Positions 40,760 through 50,267 of a DNA stretch of 56,566 nt are shown in pieces. Origin of the DNA: Clostridium rhizosphaerae. GTDB taxonomy: Bacteria; Bacillota; Clostridia; Clostridiales; Clostridiaceae. The notes beneath the pieces are model-generated. The model made no database searches, was not told the DNA's origin, and saw only the letters and a program-made list of their open reading frames with translations. The number at the start of each line of letters is the position of its first letter. The first letter of the stretch is position 1. The stretch is from contig NZ_JAESWC010000025.1 in NCBI RefSeq assembly GCF_016765585.1, positions 1-56,566 of the forward strand, given 5' to 3'. The position numbers and the translations under genes are program-made.

Positions 40760-42058
40760 ATGGGAAAGATAGCTTTTATGGGGGCAGGTAGTACAATTTT
40801 TGCGAAAAATGTATTAGGTGATGTGATGTCAACTCCATCGCTTTGTGACTCGGAGATTGCGCTTTATGACATAGATCACAAGAGATTAAATGAATCAGAA
40901 GTTATTTTAAATAATATTAATAATAATTCCAATAATGGACGTGCAAAGATTACAGCTTATCTAGATAGAAAAGAAGCTTTAAGAGGAGCAAAATATGTAG
41001 TAAATGCTATTCAAGTAGGGGGATATGAACCTTCTACAGTTATTGATTTTGAGATACCTAAAAAATATGGCTTGCGCCAAACTATAGGGGATACCTTAGG
41101 TATTGGAGGAATATTTAGAGCTTTAAGAACCATTCCTGTATTATTTGATTTTGCTAAGGATATGGAAGAAGTTTGCCCCGATGCATGGTTTTTAAATTAT
41201 ACAAATCCAATGGCTGCACTTACTGGAGCTATGCTTAGAGGAACAAGTATTAAGACTGTTGGGCTTTGTCATAGTGTACAAGTTTGCGCAGATCATCTAT
41301 TAAAAGGATTGGAAATGAAAACTGATAATCTTCAATGGAAGATAGCAGGTATAAATCATATGGCTTGGTTGCTCGAAATTTCAAGAAACGGAGAAGATTT
41401 ATATCCGGAAATTAAGAAAAGAGCTCTAGAAAGAGAAGCCCCACACCATGATATGGTCCGTTATGAGATAATGAAGAGATTCGGTTATTATGTAACAGAA
41501 TCAAGTGAACACAATGCAGAGTATATGCCTTATTTTATAAAGGATAAATATCCTGAGTTAATAGAAAAATTCAATATACCTCTTGATGAATACCCAAGAA
41601 GATGCATAGCTCAAATAAAAGGCTGGGAGCAAATGGGCAAGGACTTGGTTAACAACAAAAACATCGAGCATAAACGAACAACAGAATATGCTTCATATAT
41701 AATGGAGGCTATGGAAACTAATATTCCATATAAAATTGGAGGAAATGTATTAAATGCAGGATTAATAACAAATCTGCCTAAAGATGCAGTAGTAGAAGTT
41801 CCATGTTTAGTTGACAGAAGCGGAGTAACTCCATGTTATATAGGTGAGCTTCCGCCTCAACTAGCTGCATTAAACAGAACTAATATTAATACACAACTAT
41901 TGACTTTGGAAGCAGCTTTAACAGGTAAGAAGGAACATATTTATCATGCTGCACTGCTTGATCCTCATACTTCAGCAGAATTATCAATAGATGATATCAT
42001 TTCCTTGTGTGACGATTTGATTGAGGCCCATGGCGACTGGCTTCCTAAGTTTGTTTAA
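40760..42058 (+). CDS. melA: GH4 alpha-galactosidase/alpha-glucosidase
   Basis: A 432-residue NAD- and metal-dependent glycosidase of family GH4. The N-terminal Rossmann motif is KIAFMGAGSTIFAKNVLGDV. The active site elements are NYTNPMAALTGAM and GLCHSVQ, where the Cys binds the metal. AGINHMAWLLEISRNGEDLY contains the conserved NH motif. The enzyme cleaves by an oxidation/elimination mechanism inside the cell. Together with the next gene it degrades alpha-galactosides. The symbol rests on strong MelA similarity; an alpha-glucosidase specificity cannot be excluded. Confidence 0.9.
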   Translation: MGKIAFMGAGSTIFAKNVLGDVMSTPSLCDSEIALYDIDHKRLNESEVILNNINNNSNNGRAKITAYLDRKEALRGAKYVVNAIQVGGYEPSTVIDFEIPKKYGLRQTIGDTLGIGGIFRALRTIPVLFDFAKDMEEVCPDAWFLNYTNPMAALTGAMLRGTSIKTVGLCHSVQVCADHLLKGLEMKTDNLQWKIAGINHMAWLLEISRNGEDLYPEIKKRALEREAPHHDMVRYEIMKRFGYYVTESSEHNAEYMPYFIKDKYPELIEKFNIPLDEYPRRCIAQIKGWEQMGKDLVNNKNIEHKRTTEYASYIMEAMETNIPYKIGGNVLNAGLITNLPKDAVVEVPCLVDRSGVTPCYIGELPPQLAALNRTNINTQLLTLEAALTGKKEHIYHAALLDPHTSAELSIDDIISLCDDLIEAHGDWLPKFV

Positions 42059-42095
42059 GTTGTAATTGGGTTTTTAAGAAATGGAGGAGGCTAAA

Positions 42096-43859
42096 GTGAA
42101 AGAAATTAAATCAAACTATAGAATAATTAGAATAGATGGAGCAGATGATTTAAATTTAAATATCGTGAGTGAAAAGTTAGAAGAGGGTCTGGAAAGCATA
42201 AAGTTTAAAATTACTTCAGAAAATCCAATTTATATGCCTAAAGTAACAATTTCATGGAAGCAGCCAATTATAGATATACATTCTTATTGGTATCCTACAG
42301 CTTTTAGAAATAAGGCCTTCCACGCTGATTGGGCAAGAGGATTTTTCTCCAAGGCAACAATTTCTGCACCGGTTTCATGTCTTTATAATGCAAATGGTCA
42401 GAATAGACATACATGTGCTTTTTCTGATGCTTTAAATACTGTTAACATTAATGTAGGTGTACATGAAGAGGATGGTACTTTTGAATGTAAAATTGTTCTC
42501 TTTACAGAACTCTCAAAGAAAACACATGAATATGAAGGAGAGCTTAGAATAGATACAAGAGACATACCCTTCTACGAAAGCCTAAAGGATGTTTCAAAAT
42601 GGTGGGAAACCTTTAAAAAGTATAAGACTGCCTTTGTGCCTGAAGCTGCAAGGCAGCCTATGTATTCGACCTGGTACAGTTTTCATCAAGAGCTTAAGGA
42701 TTATGAAATTGAAAAGCAATGCAGCATAGCTAAAAAACTAGGCTGCGAGGCTGTTATTGTGGATGACGGCTGGCAGACAGAGGATAATAATAGGGGGTAT
42801 GCTTATTGCGGCGACTGGAAGGTATCTAGTAAAAGAATTTCTGATATGAAAGAGCATGTAAAAAGAGTGCATGATATGGGACTTAAATATTTGCTTTGGT
42901 ACAGTGTTCCATTTGTTGGGTTGTATTCAGAAGTTTGGAACAGGTTTAAAGATAAGCTTTTAGGCTATGATGAAATTTTAAAGACAGGAGTACTTGACCC
43001 AAGATATCCTGAGGTTAGAGAATATTTGATTTCTATATATGAGAATGCAGTTGCTGAATGGGACCTAGACGGCCTAAAGCTTGATTTTGTAGATGAATTT
43101 GATTTACCTTATGATAAAAAGGATAATTACAATGAATTTATGGATTTTGAATCAGTTCAAGAAGCCGTAGATTGCTTATTAAGTTCAGTGATTGAAAAGC
43201 TTAGATTTATTAAGCCTGATATTATGATTGAATTTAGGCAAAGATATATAGGACCTTATATGAGAAAGTATGGTAATATGTTTAGAGTTACAGACTGTCC
43301 TAATGACCCAATAACTAATAGAATAGGATCAATGGATATAAGACTTTTATGTGGAAATACTGCAGCTCACTCAGATATGCTTATGTGGAATACTGATGAT
43401 ACTGTGGAAAGTGCAGCTTTGCAGTTTATAAATATATTATTTTCAGTACCTCAATTATCTATGAGATTTGAGAATTTACCTCAAGAGCATTTTAAAATGA
43501 TCAGCTTTTGGCTGAGATTTTGGAAGCAGCATAGAGATGTACTTTTAGACGGCAGACTTATACCCTATTATCCTGCATTAAACTATCCTGTAATTGTTTC
43601 TAGCACAGAAGAACAATATTTAGCAGCTGTATACGCTGATTTTGTTGTGCATTTAGGCAAGGAAGCAAACAAAAATATAATATTAGTAAACGGAACATTA
43701 AAAAATAAACTCTATGTTGAAATAGAAAATGATTTAGGACATAGGAAAATGGAAGTTTTAAACTGCATGGGGGAAGTAGTTAAAAAGGAAAATATAAATT
43801 TAGGCAAGGGAGTATTGATTGTTGATATTCCAGTATCAGGTATTGCTTATATTAAATAA
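42096..43859 (+). CDS. GH36-type alpha-galactosidase
   Basis: A 587-residue enzyme of clan GH-D. The N-terminal beta-sandwich (about 1-180) precedes a TIM barrel. YSTWYSFHQELKDYEIEKQC, VIVDDGWQTEDNNRGYAYCG and LDGLKLDFVDEFD, whose Asp in KLDF is the expected nucleophile, are visible. FRVTDCPNDPITNRIGSMDI should contain the acid/base Asp. It hydrolyses terminal alpha-galactose units in the cytoplasm. GTG 42096 follows GGAGGAGG; the ATG at 42081 lies in that site. It is 37 bases after melA, so one operon. Confidence 0.88.
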   Translation: MKEIKSNYRIIRIDGADDLNLNIVSEKLEEGLESIKFKITSENPIYMPKVTISWKQPIIDIHSYWYPTAFRNKAFHADWARGFFSKATISAPVSCLYNANGQNRHTCAFSDALNTVNINVGVHEEDGTFECKIVLFTELSKKTHEYEGELRIDTRDIPFYESLKDVSKWWETFKKYKTAFVPEAARQPMYSTWYSFHQELKDYEIEKQCSIAKKLGCEAVIVDDGWQTEDNNRGYAYCGDWKVSSKRISDMKEHVKRVHDMGLKYLLWYSVPFVGLYSEVWNRFKDKLLGYDEILKTGVLDPRYPEVREYLISIYENAVAEWDLDGLKLDFVDEFDLPYDKKDNYNEFMDFESVQEAVDCLLSSVIEKLRFIKPDIMIEFRQRYIGPYMRKYGNMFRVTDCPNDPITNRIGSMDIRLLCGNTAAHSDMLMWNTDDTVESAALQFINILFSVPQLSMRFENLPQEHFKMISFWLRFWKQHRDVLLDGRLIPYYPALNYPVIVSSTEEQYLAAVYADFVVHLGKEANKNIILVNGTLKNKLYVEIENDLGHRKMEVLNCMGEVVKKENINLGKGVLIVDIPVSGIAYIK

Positions 43860-43895
43860 TCAAGCAGCTTAGCAGATGCTTATAAGTAATAAAAA

Positions 43896-43948
43896 GCCGT
43901 CGCGATATCTAGATAACTTCTTATCTAGATATCGCGATGGCATTTTTT
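43896..43948. terminator. Bidirectional intrinsic terminator
   Basis: GCCGTCGCGATATCTAGATAA pairs with its complement across CTTC with one G-T mismatch, followed by ATTTTTT. It is the most stable-looking terminator in the window, between GH36 and the convergent metallophosphoesterase. Confidence 0.92.
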
Positions 43949-44780
43949 ATTTATCTATTTTAAATTTATTTAAGACTTTTCCATCTATACCAATAGCGGA
44001 TACGTTGATAAAATCTTCATCAACATCTACAATTACACAATGGTGTTTAGCTATAGGAGCAACCAGTACCCCCTTCTTATCTTTATATTTGTCTCTAAGT
44101 TTTTCTCCTCCTCCGCCAGTAATAATTTGATGAACACAGTCTATTTTTCTTATTGAATAATTATGTTCATGTCCTGAAAAAACAATATCAATATTGTGCT
44201 TTTTAACTATATTCCAAAAGGCATCTCTTTCACTAGGGTACAAGCCCAAGCAATGCCCTAAATGAGCTCCTGTAGGAAAGGCAGGAGAATGAACAAATAA
44301 AAATTTATTTTTAGTTTCTCTTGAAGCAGCAGCTTCAAAAAAAGCAAGCTGTTTTTCGGAAATTTTATTTAGCTCTCCATAGTGAAAGGAATTAAGTATT
44401 ATAAGTCTTGTATCTCCATAGTCCACATAATAAGCGGTATTGTTATAATCCTCAAGGCATGTATCGGGCAATGTATAGTTGTAAAACATTTGAAATACTT
44501 TTTCGTAAGAATTATCTATAGGTTCGTTATTTACTTCATGATTTCCTATTATGGGAAGCAAAGGTTTATCAGAATAATATTTTTCAATTAGTGCTCTAAA
44601 GCCTTGAAGCTGACTAACTAATATAGCTTTATCACTGCTGCCCGCTATATTATCCCCGCCAAGTACAATAAATTCAGGTTCAGATTTTAGCTTTTTGCTT
44701 TCTTTTAATAATTTTGATACAACCTTTTCATTTATACCATTATCCTTGCCTTTTGTATCGCTTAATATCATGAATCTCAC
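43947..44780 (-). CDS. Calcineurin-like metallophosphoesterase
   Basis: A 277-residue protein. Metal motifs: SDTKGKD (Asp), LGGDNIAG (GD), IGNHEVNNEP (GNHE), FVHSPAFPTG and FSGHEHNYS (GHxH). This matches purple-acid-phosphatase-like/PA14 PAP phosphoesterases with a compact cytoplasmic form. The start overlaps almost directly with the kinase-like gene upstream (16 bases between). Convergent with the GH36 gene. The substrate is unknown. Confidence 0.85.
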   Translation of the reverse strand: MRFMILSDTKGKDNGINEKVVSKLLKESKKLKSEPEFIVLGGDNIAGSSDKAILVSQLQGFRALIEKYYSDKPLLPIIGNHEVNNEPIDNSYEKVFQMFYNYTLPDTCLEDYNNTAYYVDYGDTRLIILNSFHYGELNKISEKQLAFFEAAASRETKNKFLFVHSPAFPTGAHLGHCLGLYPSERDAFWNIVKKHNIDIVFSGHEHNYSIRKIDCVHQIITGGGGEKLRDKYKDKKGVLVAPIAKHHCVIVDVDEDFINVSAIGIDGKVLNKFKIDK

Positions 44781-44795
44781 AGTATCATCTCCAAA

Positions 44796-45377
44796 TTAAC
44801 TAATCTTTTTGTAATTAATTTTTTTATAGTGTCTCCATTTTTCATAAAGATCAGGTCTAGTCTCCTTCAGAAAATCAAATAATTCCTGTTTAAAGCCAGT
44901 CTTTTCAATACCGCTGATAAGCAAGTTTGGAATTTCAGTTTTCTTTTTCATTGATTTTGCAGTATCTATAAGCTTAAGCTCATAAGAAGGAGTAACAAAA
45001 ACATGAAATATAGCTGCATCAAGTCTTTTGTAGCCAACTTTAATCATGGACTCATACAGTTCAATAATCTTAGTTATAGTATGTGATGTTAATTTATGTG
45101 TCTCTAAATATTTATCAAGCTCAATTCCGGAGATTAGTTCTCTTACAATATAGTTCTCTCCATATTTATAGAGCTTTGGGAAATGAATATCTCCCTGAGC
45201 TATTGTTAAAGATTGTACTTCTTCCTTGCACTCTCTTTTGCTCTTAAATACTTTAATGCATTTTTCACTGTCAATTTTATATACACTGCCCTGAGTTCCT
45301 GTTCCTAAAAGCTGAAGTTCTTTCAAATTAAATCCTGAATGCTCGCTTATAAAAACCACCTGCTTAAAAATAATCAT
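44796..45377 (-). CDS. Small protein-kinase-like protein
   Basis: A 193-residue minimal kinase fold. LLGTGTQGSVYKID is a glycine-rich loop, KCIKVFKSKRECKEEVQSL supplies the Lys and a helix-C Glu, YGENYIVRELISG the hinge. KRLDAAIFHVFV takes the place of the catalytic HRDxxxxN loop (Asp kept, His in place of Asn), and LKLIDTAKS the DFG motif (Asp kept). It resembles small bacterial RIO- or aminoglycoside-type kinases; activity is uncertain. The adjacent metallophosphoesterase follows 15 bases later. The start is uncertain; no clear ribosome binding site was seen. Confidence 0.65.
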   Translation of the reverse strand: MIIFKQVVFISEHSGFNLKELQLLGTGTQGSVYKIDSEKCIKVFKSKRECKEEVQSLTIAQGDIHFPKLYKYGENYIVRELISGIELDKYLETHKLTSHTITKIIELYESMIKVGYKRLDAAIFHVFVTPSYELKLIDTAKSMKKKTEIPNLLISGIEKTGFKQELFDFLKETRPDLYEKWRHYKKINYKKIS

Positions 45378-45499
45378 AATGTCAGTATATGATTTGAAAA
45401 ATGTCTTTGTGTACTAATAGTTTGAGAAAAGATTAGAAATACTCTTTTGGAGAATACTATTAAATTATCAGAATGGTTTATAGAAAGGAGGATTCAGTG

Positions 45500-46537
45500 A
45501 TGAAGCTTAAACTTGGAAAAAATACATCAAAAGAAAGGCTTAGAAGAATAAAAAATTCACCTAATTACAGAAAAGGAAGATTTCATAATCTTGAAGGTGT
45601 TTATGATTTATCAGACTATACAAGCATCATTAGAATGCTTAAGGATATGTTTTTCAATAAAACTAAAAGACGTGAACCTCCTTGTGCTTTGCCTTCAATA
45701 AAAACTGATTTAATGAGTTTAAATCCAAATGAAGATATTATTATCTGGTTTGGGCATTCCTCCTGGTTCATTCAGCTTAATGGTAAAAGATTTTTAATAG
45801 ATCCTGTGCTGAGCGGCAGTGCTTCTAAAATAAAATTCTTTAATAGAAGCTATAAAGGGAGTGATATATATAAAGTAAGTGATATTCCGGATATAGACTA
45901 TCTTCTTATCTCACACGACCACTATGACCATTTAGACCATGAGGCTGTAGCAGAATTAAGACCTAAAATTAAACAGCTAATTGCAGGGCTTGGGGTAGGA
46001 GCATATTTTGAGCGCTGGGGCTTTGATAAAAGTATAATAATTGAAAAGGACTGGAACCAAGGTATAATTATTGATAATGGGTTTGAGATAACTATAACTC
46101 CTGCAAGGCATTTATCTGGAAGAGGGGGAAAGAAAAATCAAACTTTGTGGATATCCTTTGTAATAAAGACAGGGAATATGAAAGTTTTCTATAGTGGAGA
46201 TTCAGGCTATGGCTCTCATTTTAAGCAAATTGGAGAAAGCTATGGTCCTTTTGATTTAGCTATTTTAGAATGTGGTCAGTACAGCGGGCATTGGCCTGAT
46301 TCGCATATGATGCCTGAAGAGACAGTTCAAGCTTCTGTTGACTTAAAAGCAGAAAAACTGCTACCTTCTCATTGGGCTAAGTTTACCTTGTCTATGCATG
46401 CATGGGATGAACCTATAATTAGAGTAACTAAAGAAAGCAGCAGAAGAAATGTGAACTTGCTTCATCCTATGATTGGCGAAAAATTAGATATTAAAGTACC
46501 TAAGAAAACTGAAGCCTGGTGGGAGAAGATTAAATGA
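45500..46537 (+). CDS. MBL-fold metallo-hydrolase, NAPE-PLD-like
   Basis: A 345-residue metallo-beta-lactamase-fold hydrolase. SHDHYDHLDH is the HxHxDH zinc motif, ITPARHLSGRG supplies another His, and YSGDSGYGSHF and SHWAKF complete the set. IIWFGHSSWFIQLNGKRFLI with DPVLSG opens the fold. This arrangement is typical of the bacterial UlaG/RomA/NAPE-phospholipase D-like group. ATG 45500 follows AAAGGAGG; an upstream in-frame ATG (45473) precedes that site. It is not linked to the neighbours. Confidence 0.85.
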   Translation: MKLKLGKNTSKERLRRIKNSPNYRKGRFHNLEGVYDLSDYTSIIRMLKDMFFNKTKRREPPCALPSIKTDLMSLNPNEDIIIWFGHSSWFIQLNGKRFLIDPVLSGSASKIKFFNRSYKGSDIYKVSDIPDIDYLLISHDHYDHLDHEAVAELRPKIKQLIAGLGVGAYFERWGFDKSIIIEKDWNQGIIIDNGFEITITPARHLSGRGGKKNQTLWISFVIKTGNMKVFYSGDSGYGSHFKQIGESYGPFDLAILECGQYSGHWPDSHMMPEETVQASVDLKAEKLLPSHWAKFTLSMHAWDEPIIRVTKESSRRNVNLLHPMIGEKLDIKVPKKTEAWWEKIK

Positions 46538-46543
46538 TTTAAA

Positions 46544-46577
46544 ACAGGTATGCTGGTTTTCACGCTAGCATACCTGT
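46544..46577. terminator. Intrinsic terminator hairpin
   Basis: ACAGGTATGCT pairs with AGCATACCTGT. Read on the minus strand it is followed by TTTTAAA, so it mainly serves the ger operon; on the plus strand the tail is poor. Confidence 0.7.
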
Positions 46578-46590
46578 AGTATTATGCTTA

Positions 46591-47715
46591 TTATAAATCT
46601 CCGCGCCCCGTTCTTTCAATATGGACCTTAGGCTTTACTTCAATTTCAGAATCCGATATAACTTTATCCCAATCTATTCCGTTGCGTCTCCCATATTTCG
46701 CAGCTGCTATACTTCCAAGTTCAAGACCATCAAAGCTGTAATCATTTTTTATTTTTTTAATTAAAGTTTCTGAAGAATTTTTTATTTTTTCTTCTATTTC
46801 CTTCTGAACCTCTTCTTTTGCATTAATATTATTATAAAAATTATTAAACATTTCGTTTTCCAAAATTTCACCATTTAATGTGACTTCAATTGTAAATTTA
46901 TATTTGTCACCATTTTTTTCACAAGTAACCTTTCGTTTGGAGGTGCCATAAAAACTGAAAGATTCAGTAGGGGTTCTTTGTATGTCTATATGACCATGGC
47001 ACTTGTTCTCTCTTAGAAGATTAAAAAATCGAGTCTCAGCCATATTTAGCTTTCCAATCATCTTATAGTTCTTAAATAAGGAAAGTCCTTTAACTTCAAA
47101 ACCCTCGTCGGTGCTTTCTATATAAGGAATAACCAGAGATTTTCCCTCTTGAGTAGTTTTAATGTAAATATCAGAAAGATTATAGTGTTTTGAAAAAAAG
47201 TTGTTGTTGTTAAGATTACGAATAATTCCGTCAATCTCATCTGCAGCACAATTAGCTCCTTCTATTTGTCTTTTAAAAGCATTTTCTGCAGAACCAGAGA
47301 TTACAGCAATGGAACCATTATCATTTACTGCTGGATTGTTGAATAAGAAGTCTATAATTGTTTTAATACCATTTTCAGATATATCTTCGCTGAATAAATA
47401 AACCTTTTCAAAACCTAATACAAACTTATTGCTTATTTTGGTCTGCCTATCTTCTCTTGCAGTACCAATTGTATTACCAATAGCCCTTCTTACATCGCAA
47501 GAAGATAACTTTTCGTTTTTAAAGGTATAGAAGCTTGTTGGAATTATAAATTGAAGTTCACCTCCAGCCTTTTTTTCTAAATCATAACCAATTCCATTAG
47601 TAATTAACATTTCTTCTATAGGCTGAGCAGTTATTCCTGACATAAATCCAGTTAAAATTATTAACAAAATAAGCAGTTTGAAGTAGTTATTGAACCTAAC
47701 TTTCATCATTAGCAC
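46591..47715 (-). CDS. Ger(x)C-family spore germination protein, atypical N-terminus
   Basis: A 374-residue GerKC/GerAC-like protein, third gene of a gerA-gerB-gerC operon. The domain series is clear: LSSCDVRRAIGNTIGTARED, VYLFSEDISENGIKTIIDFL, SAENAFKRQI, and the C-terminal KNDYSFDGLELGSIAAAKYG. Family members are lipoproteins with LTGCWD at the cleavage site. Here the same place reads ILTGFMSGITAQP, so the lipobox Cys appears to be replaced by Phe. It might be retained by the N-terminal hydrophobic segment instead, or be inactive. Its start overlaps the gerB stop. Confidence 0.85.
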   Translation of the reverse strand: MLMMKVRFNNYFKLLILLIILTGFMSGITAQPIEEMLITNGIGYDLEKKAGGELQFIIPTSFYTFKNEKLSSCDVRRAIGNTIGTAREDRQTKISNKFVLGFEKVYLFSEDISENGIKTIIDFLFNNPAVNDNGSIAVISGSAENAFKRQIEGANCAADEIDGIIRNLNNNNFFSKHYNLSDIYIKTTQEGKSLVIPYIESTDEGFEVKGLSLFKNYKMIGKLNMAETRFFNLLRENKCHGHIDIQRTPTESFSFYGTSKRKVTCEKNGDKYKFTIEVTLNGEILENEMFNNFYNNINAKEEVQKEIEEKIKNSSETLIKKIKNDYSFDGLELGSIAAAKYGRRNGIDWDKVISDSEIEVKPKVHIERTGRGDL

Positions 47716-48787
47716 CCTTCTTTAAATGACATATAAAAGCAATAACTGTGGTATAAGCAACTGAGAATATTGCATCTATTACTGCAAGTCTGCTATTGAT
47801 ACTCCTTCTTGTAATCTCATCTTTATATTGAAGACTTAAATAAAGACTTAAAATAAAAATGACTATGAAAATGATTTTCTTATTAACTTTTTTAAATATA
47901 TCTTTCAGTGTAAATGCAGATAAAAAATAAAAGTTTGATAAGGTCTTAAAGATAATTACGCTCCAAAACATCATAAAAATGAGCCTGAAATTACTTACTA
48001 CAGGTATTACAACAGCTTTAGGCACAGTAGATACTGACCATACATATTTAGGTATAAGATCTATGCCTAAAAAATAAATAGTTATGAATACAAACCAAAA
48101 ATATATTCCTATTACAATAAATATTGTCTTATATATACATCCAGCCAGCTTATCCTTTTCTACCAAAAATGGTGATGCAATAAAAATTATTTCAATACCA
48201 TTGTAAGCAAATAAAGACTCTTTTGTAGATTTTATTATATTAACTGGAGATGCCTGAAATACAGGAAGAAGATTTCTGTAATTACCTTCTTTAAAGGCGA
48301 ATACCAAAATTGAACTTAAAATAATTGTTATAAAGAAAATCAGAGTATTTAGCCTGCCTAATATGCGTAAATCCTTATAGGCAGTAATTGATCCTATCAA
48401 TAAAAAAACTATTAAAAGTTTTAGCTGAGTTTGGTAAGATGCTAATGATATAAGAAAAATGTTACACAATCCTGAAGCGACTGATGTTGTTCTATAAAGA
48501 AACATTAAAAATAATAAAAAATTTAGAAATGTACCTAGTATTTTACCAAAACATAACTTACTCAAATCAAGGATGTTTTTATCAGGATATTTTTTAGCAA
48601 CAAAAAGCCATAGTGTGCCAAGATATAAGGGGAAAACAGCTCCTAAAATTCCTGCAATCCAAGCATCTTGGCCAGACTTTTTTACAAGGTCATTAGGAAG
48701 TGATAAAGCCCCGATGCCAACAATAGTTCCTACTGATAGAAAAATAAGTTGTCTTGAATCTACACTATTGTTGCTTGGATTATTCAT
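47696..48787 (-). CDS. GerAB-type germinant receptor permease
   Basis: A 363-residue APC-superfamily-like transporter with about ten membrane helices. It opens RQLIFLSVGTIVGIGALSLP (GerAB start), with PDKNILDLSKLCFGKILGTF and a characteristic SLFAYNGIEIIFIASPFLV in the middle. GerAB proteins bind the germinant (amino acid or sugar) in the spore inner membrane. It sits between gerA and gerC, overlapping both neighbours (48780-48787 and 47696-47715). Confidence 0.9.
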   Translation of the reverse strand: MNNPSNNSVDSRQLIFLSVGTIVGIGALSLPNDLVKKSGQDAWIAGILGAVFPLYLGTLWLFVAKKYPDKNILDLSKLCFGKILGTFLNFLLFLMFLYRTTSVASGLCNIFLISLASYQTQLKLLIVFLLIGSITAYKDLRILGRLNTLIFFITIILSSILVFAFKEGNYRNLLPVFQASPVNIIKSTKESLFAYNGIEIIFIASPFLVEKDKLAGCIYKTIFIVIGIYFWFVFITIYFLGIDLIPKYVWSVSTVPKAVVIPVVSNFRLIFMMFWSVIIFKTLSNFYFLSAFTLKDIFKKVNKKIIFIVIFILSLYLSLQYKDEITRRSINSRLAVIDAIFSVAYTTVIAFICHLKKGANDES

Positions 48788-50267
48788 TTTTTGGCCTCCT
48801 AAATATTTTTCTAAAGTTCTTTTGACGTACAGGATTATTACTCGATACAGATACTGGCCTGTTGTTCATCTTCCATAAGGGATAGCGGAGAAAAATATCC
48901 TTAAAATCACCCTTGTTATTAAAATTAAGATATGGCACTCCAAAGCTATCAATGGAAAAAAGATGAAGAACTATGAAATACCAGCCTATAGTAACCCCAA
49001 GTACGCCAAAAATATTAGCAAGGATTAAGACAGGGATAGTAATAATTCTTACAGATTGAGCCATTTCGTAATTAGGTATGGAAAAGGAGCATACAGCTGT
49101 AATTCCGACTATAAGCAGTGTGGCCGGGCTTACTAATTTTGCCTGAAGAGCTGCATTTCCTATAATAAAACCACCAACAACACTTACAGTTTGACTTATT
49201 CTACTTGGAAGTCTTAATCCTGATTCCCTAAGTAGCTCTATAACGAAAAGCATTGAAAGTATCTCCATAAAAGGAGTAAGTGCTATACCTTTTCTCGATT
49301 GAACTATTGGAATAACAAATTTTATTGGAATAAGCTCGCTATTGAATTTTATTAGGGCTAAATACAATGAAGGCAAAGTGTAAACAAGAGTAACAGCGGT
49401 AAATCTAATTATCCTTATAAAAGAAGAAATTAGTGTGCGTTCGTAGTAATCTTCAACCGTCTGAAAGAAGTCAATCATAGTAGAAGGATAGGTGATAACA
49501 TAAGGTGTACCATCAAGAATAATAGCTGCTCTGCCTTCTAGAAGTGCAGCCGCAATAATATCCGGACGCTCAGTTCCAAAACTTTGGGGAAAAGGAGAGT
49601 AGGTATAGTCTTCTATAAATTGCTCAAGCACTCCGGTAGCAAGTACTGAGTCTACATCAATTGCTTTTATACGCTTTTTTATTTCATTTAATATATCATT
49701 ATTGATAATATCTTCCATGTATACAATAGCTAAATCAGTTTGACCTCTAGAGCCTATTAGATATTTATCAATGGATAAGTTTTTATCTTTAATTTTACGT
49801 TTTATCATTGAAAGATTACTTTCTAGATTTTCAGTAAAACCCTCCCTAGAACCTCTGATAGCGACTTCGTTAGGGGGTTCTTCTATAGCTCTGCGCATCC
49901 ATGAAGATGTATCAATTAGAATAAATTGAGGAGAATTACTTAATACAATAACAGTACAACCTCTTTTTAAAAAATATAGTACTTTATTTATATCTTTTTC
50001 GACAATAGTATTACTCATGGAAATATATTTTTCGCAAAGATATTCAGGAAGATTTAAAATAGTACTTAAATCTTCATCGACACGAAACATTAGTGGAGAC
50101 AGTACGTCTCTGTCAATAATATTTTTTTCTGTTAAACCTTCTAAATATAATATGGAAGCATTTATTGGCTTTATTTTTCCTATTATAAAAAATTTTACGA
50201 CTAGATGTCTGTTACCAATATCTTTTGATATTTCATTTATTTTATTTTTAAGATTTATATCATTCAT
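48780..50267 (-). CDS. GerAA-type spore germination protein
   Basis: A 495-residue GerA-family subunit. The cytosolic N-terminal domain (about 1-290) includes ILIDTSSWMRRAIEEPPNEV and IRGSREGFTENLESNLSMIK, the conserved PxxExxIRGPxxGF-like motif. FIEDYTYSPFPQSFGTERPD and AAALLEGRAAIILDGTPYVI follow. The C-terminal half has five or so membrane helices. These proteins form pentameric ion channels in germination receptors. It is the first gene of the minus-strand ger operon. Start ATG 50267 has GGGTGAT as ribosome binding site. Confidence 0.93.
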   Translation of the reverse strand: MNDINLKNKINEISKDIGNRHLVVKFFIIGKIKPINASILYLEGLTEKNIIDRDVLSPLMFRVDEDLSTILNLPEYLCEKYISMSNTIVEKDINKVLYFLKRGCTVIVLSNSPQFILIDTSSWMRRAIEEPPNEVAIRGSREGFTENLESNLSMIKRKIKDKNLSIDKYLIGSRGQTDLAIVYMEDIINNDILNEIKKRIKAIDVDSVLATGVLEQFIEDYTYSPFPQSFGTERPDIIAAALLEGRAAIILDGTPYVITYPSTMIDFFQTVEDYYERTLISSFIRIIRFTAVTLVYTLPSLYLALIKFNSELIPIKFVIPIVQSRKGIALTPFMEILSMLFVIELLRESGLRLPSRISQTVSVVGGFIIGNAALQAKLVSPATLLIVGITAVCSFSIPNYEMAQSVRIITIPVLILANIFGVLGVTIGWYFIVLHLFSIDSFGVPYLNFNNKGDFKDIFLRYPLWKMNNRPVSVSSNNPVRQKNFRKIFRRPKNE

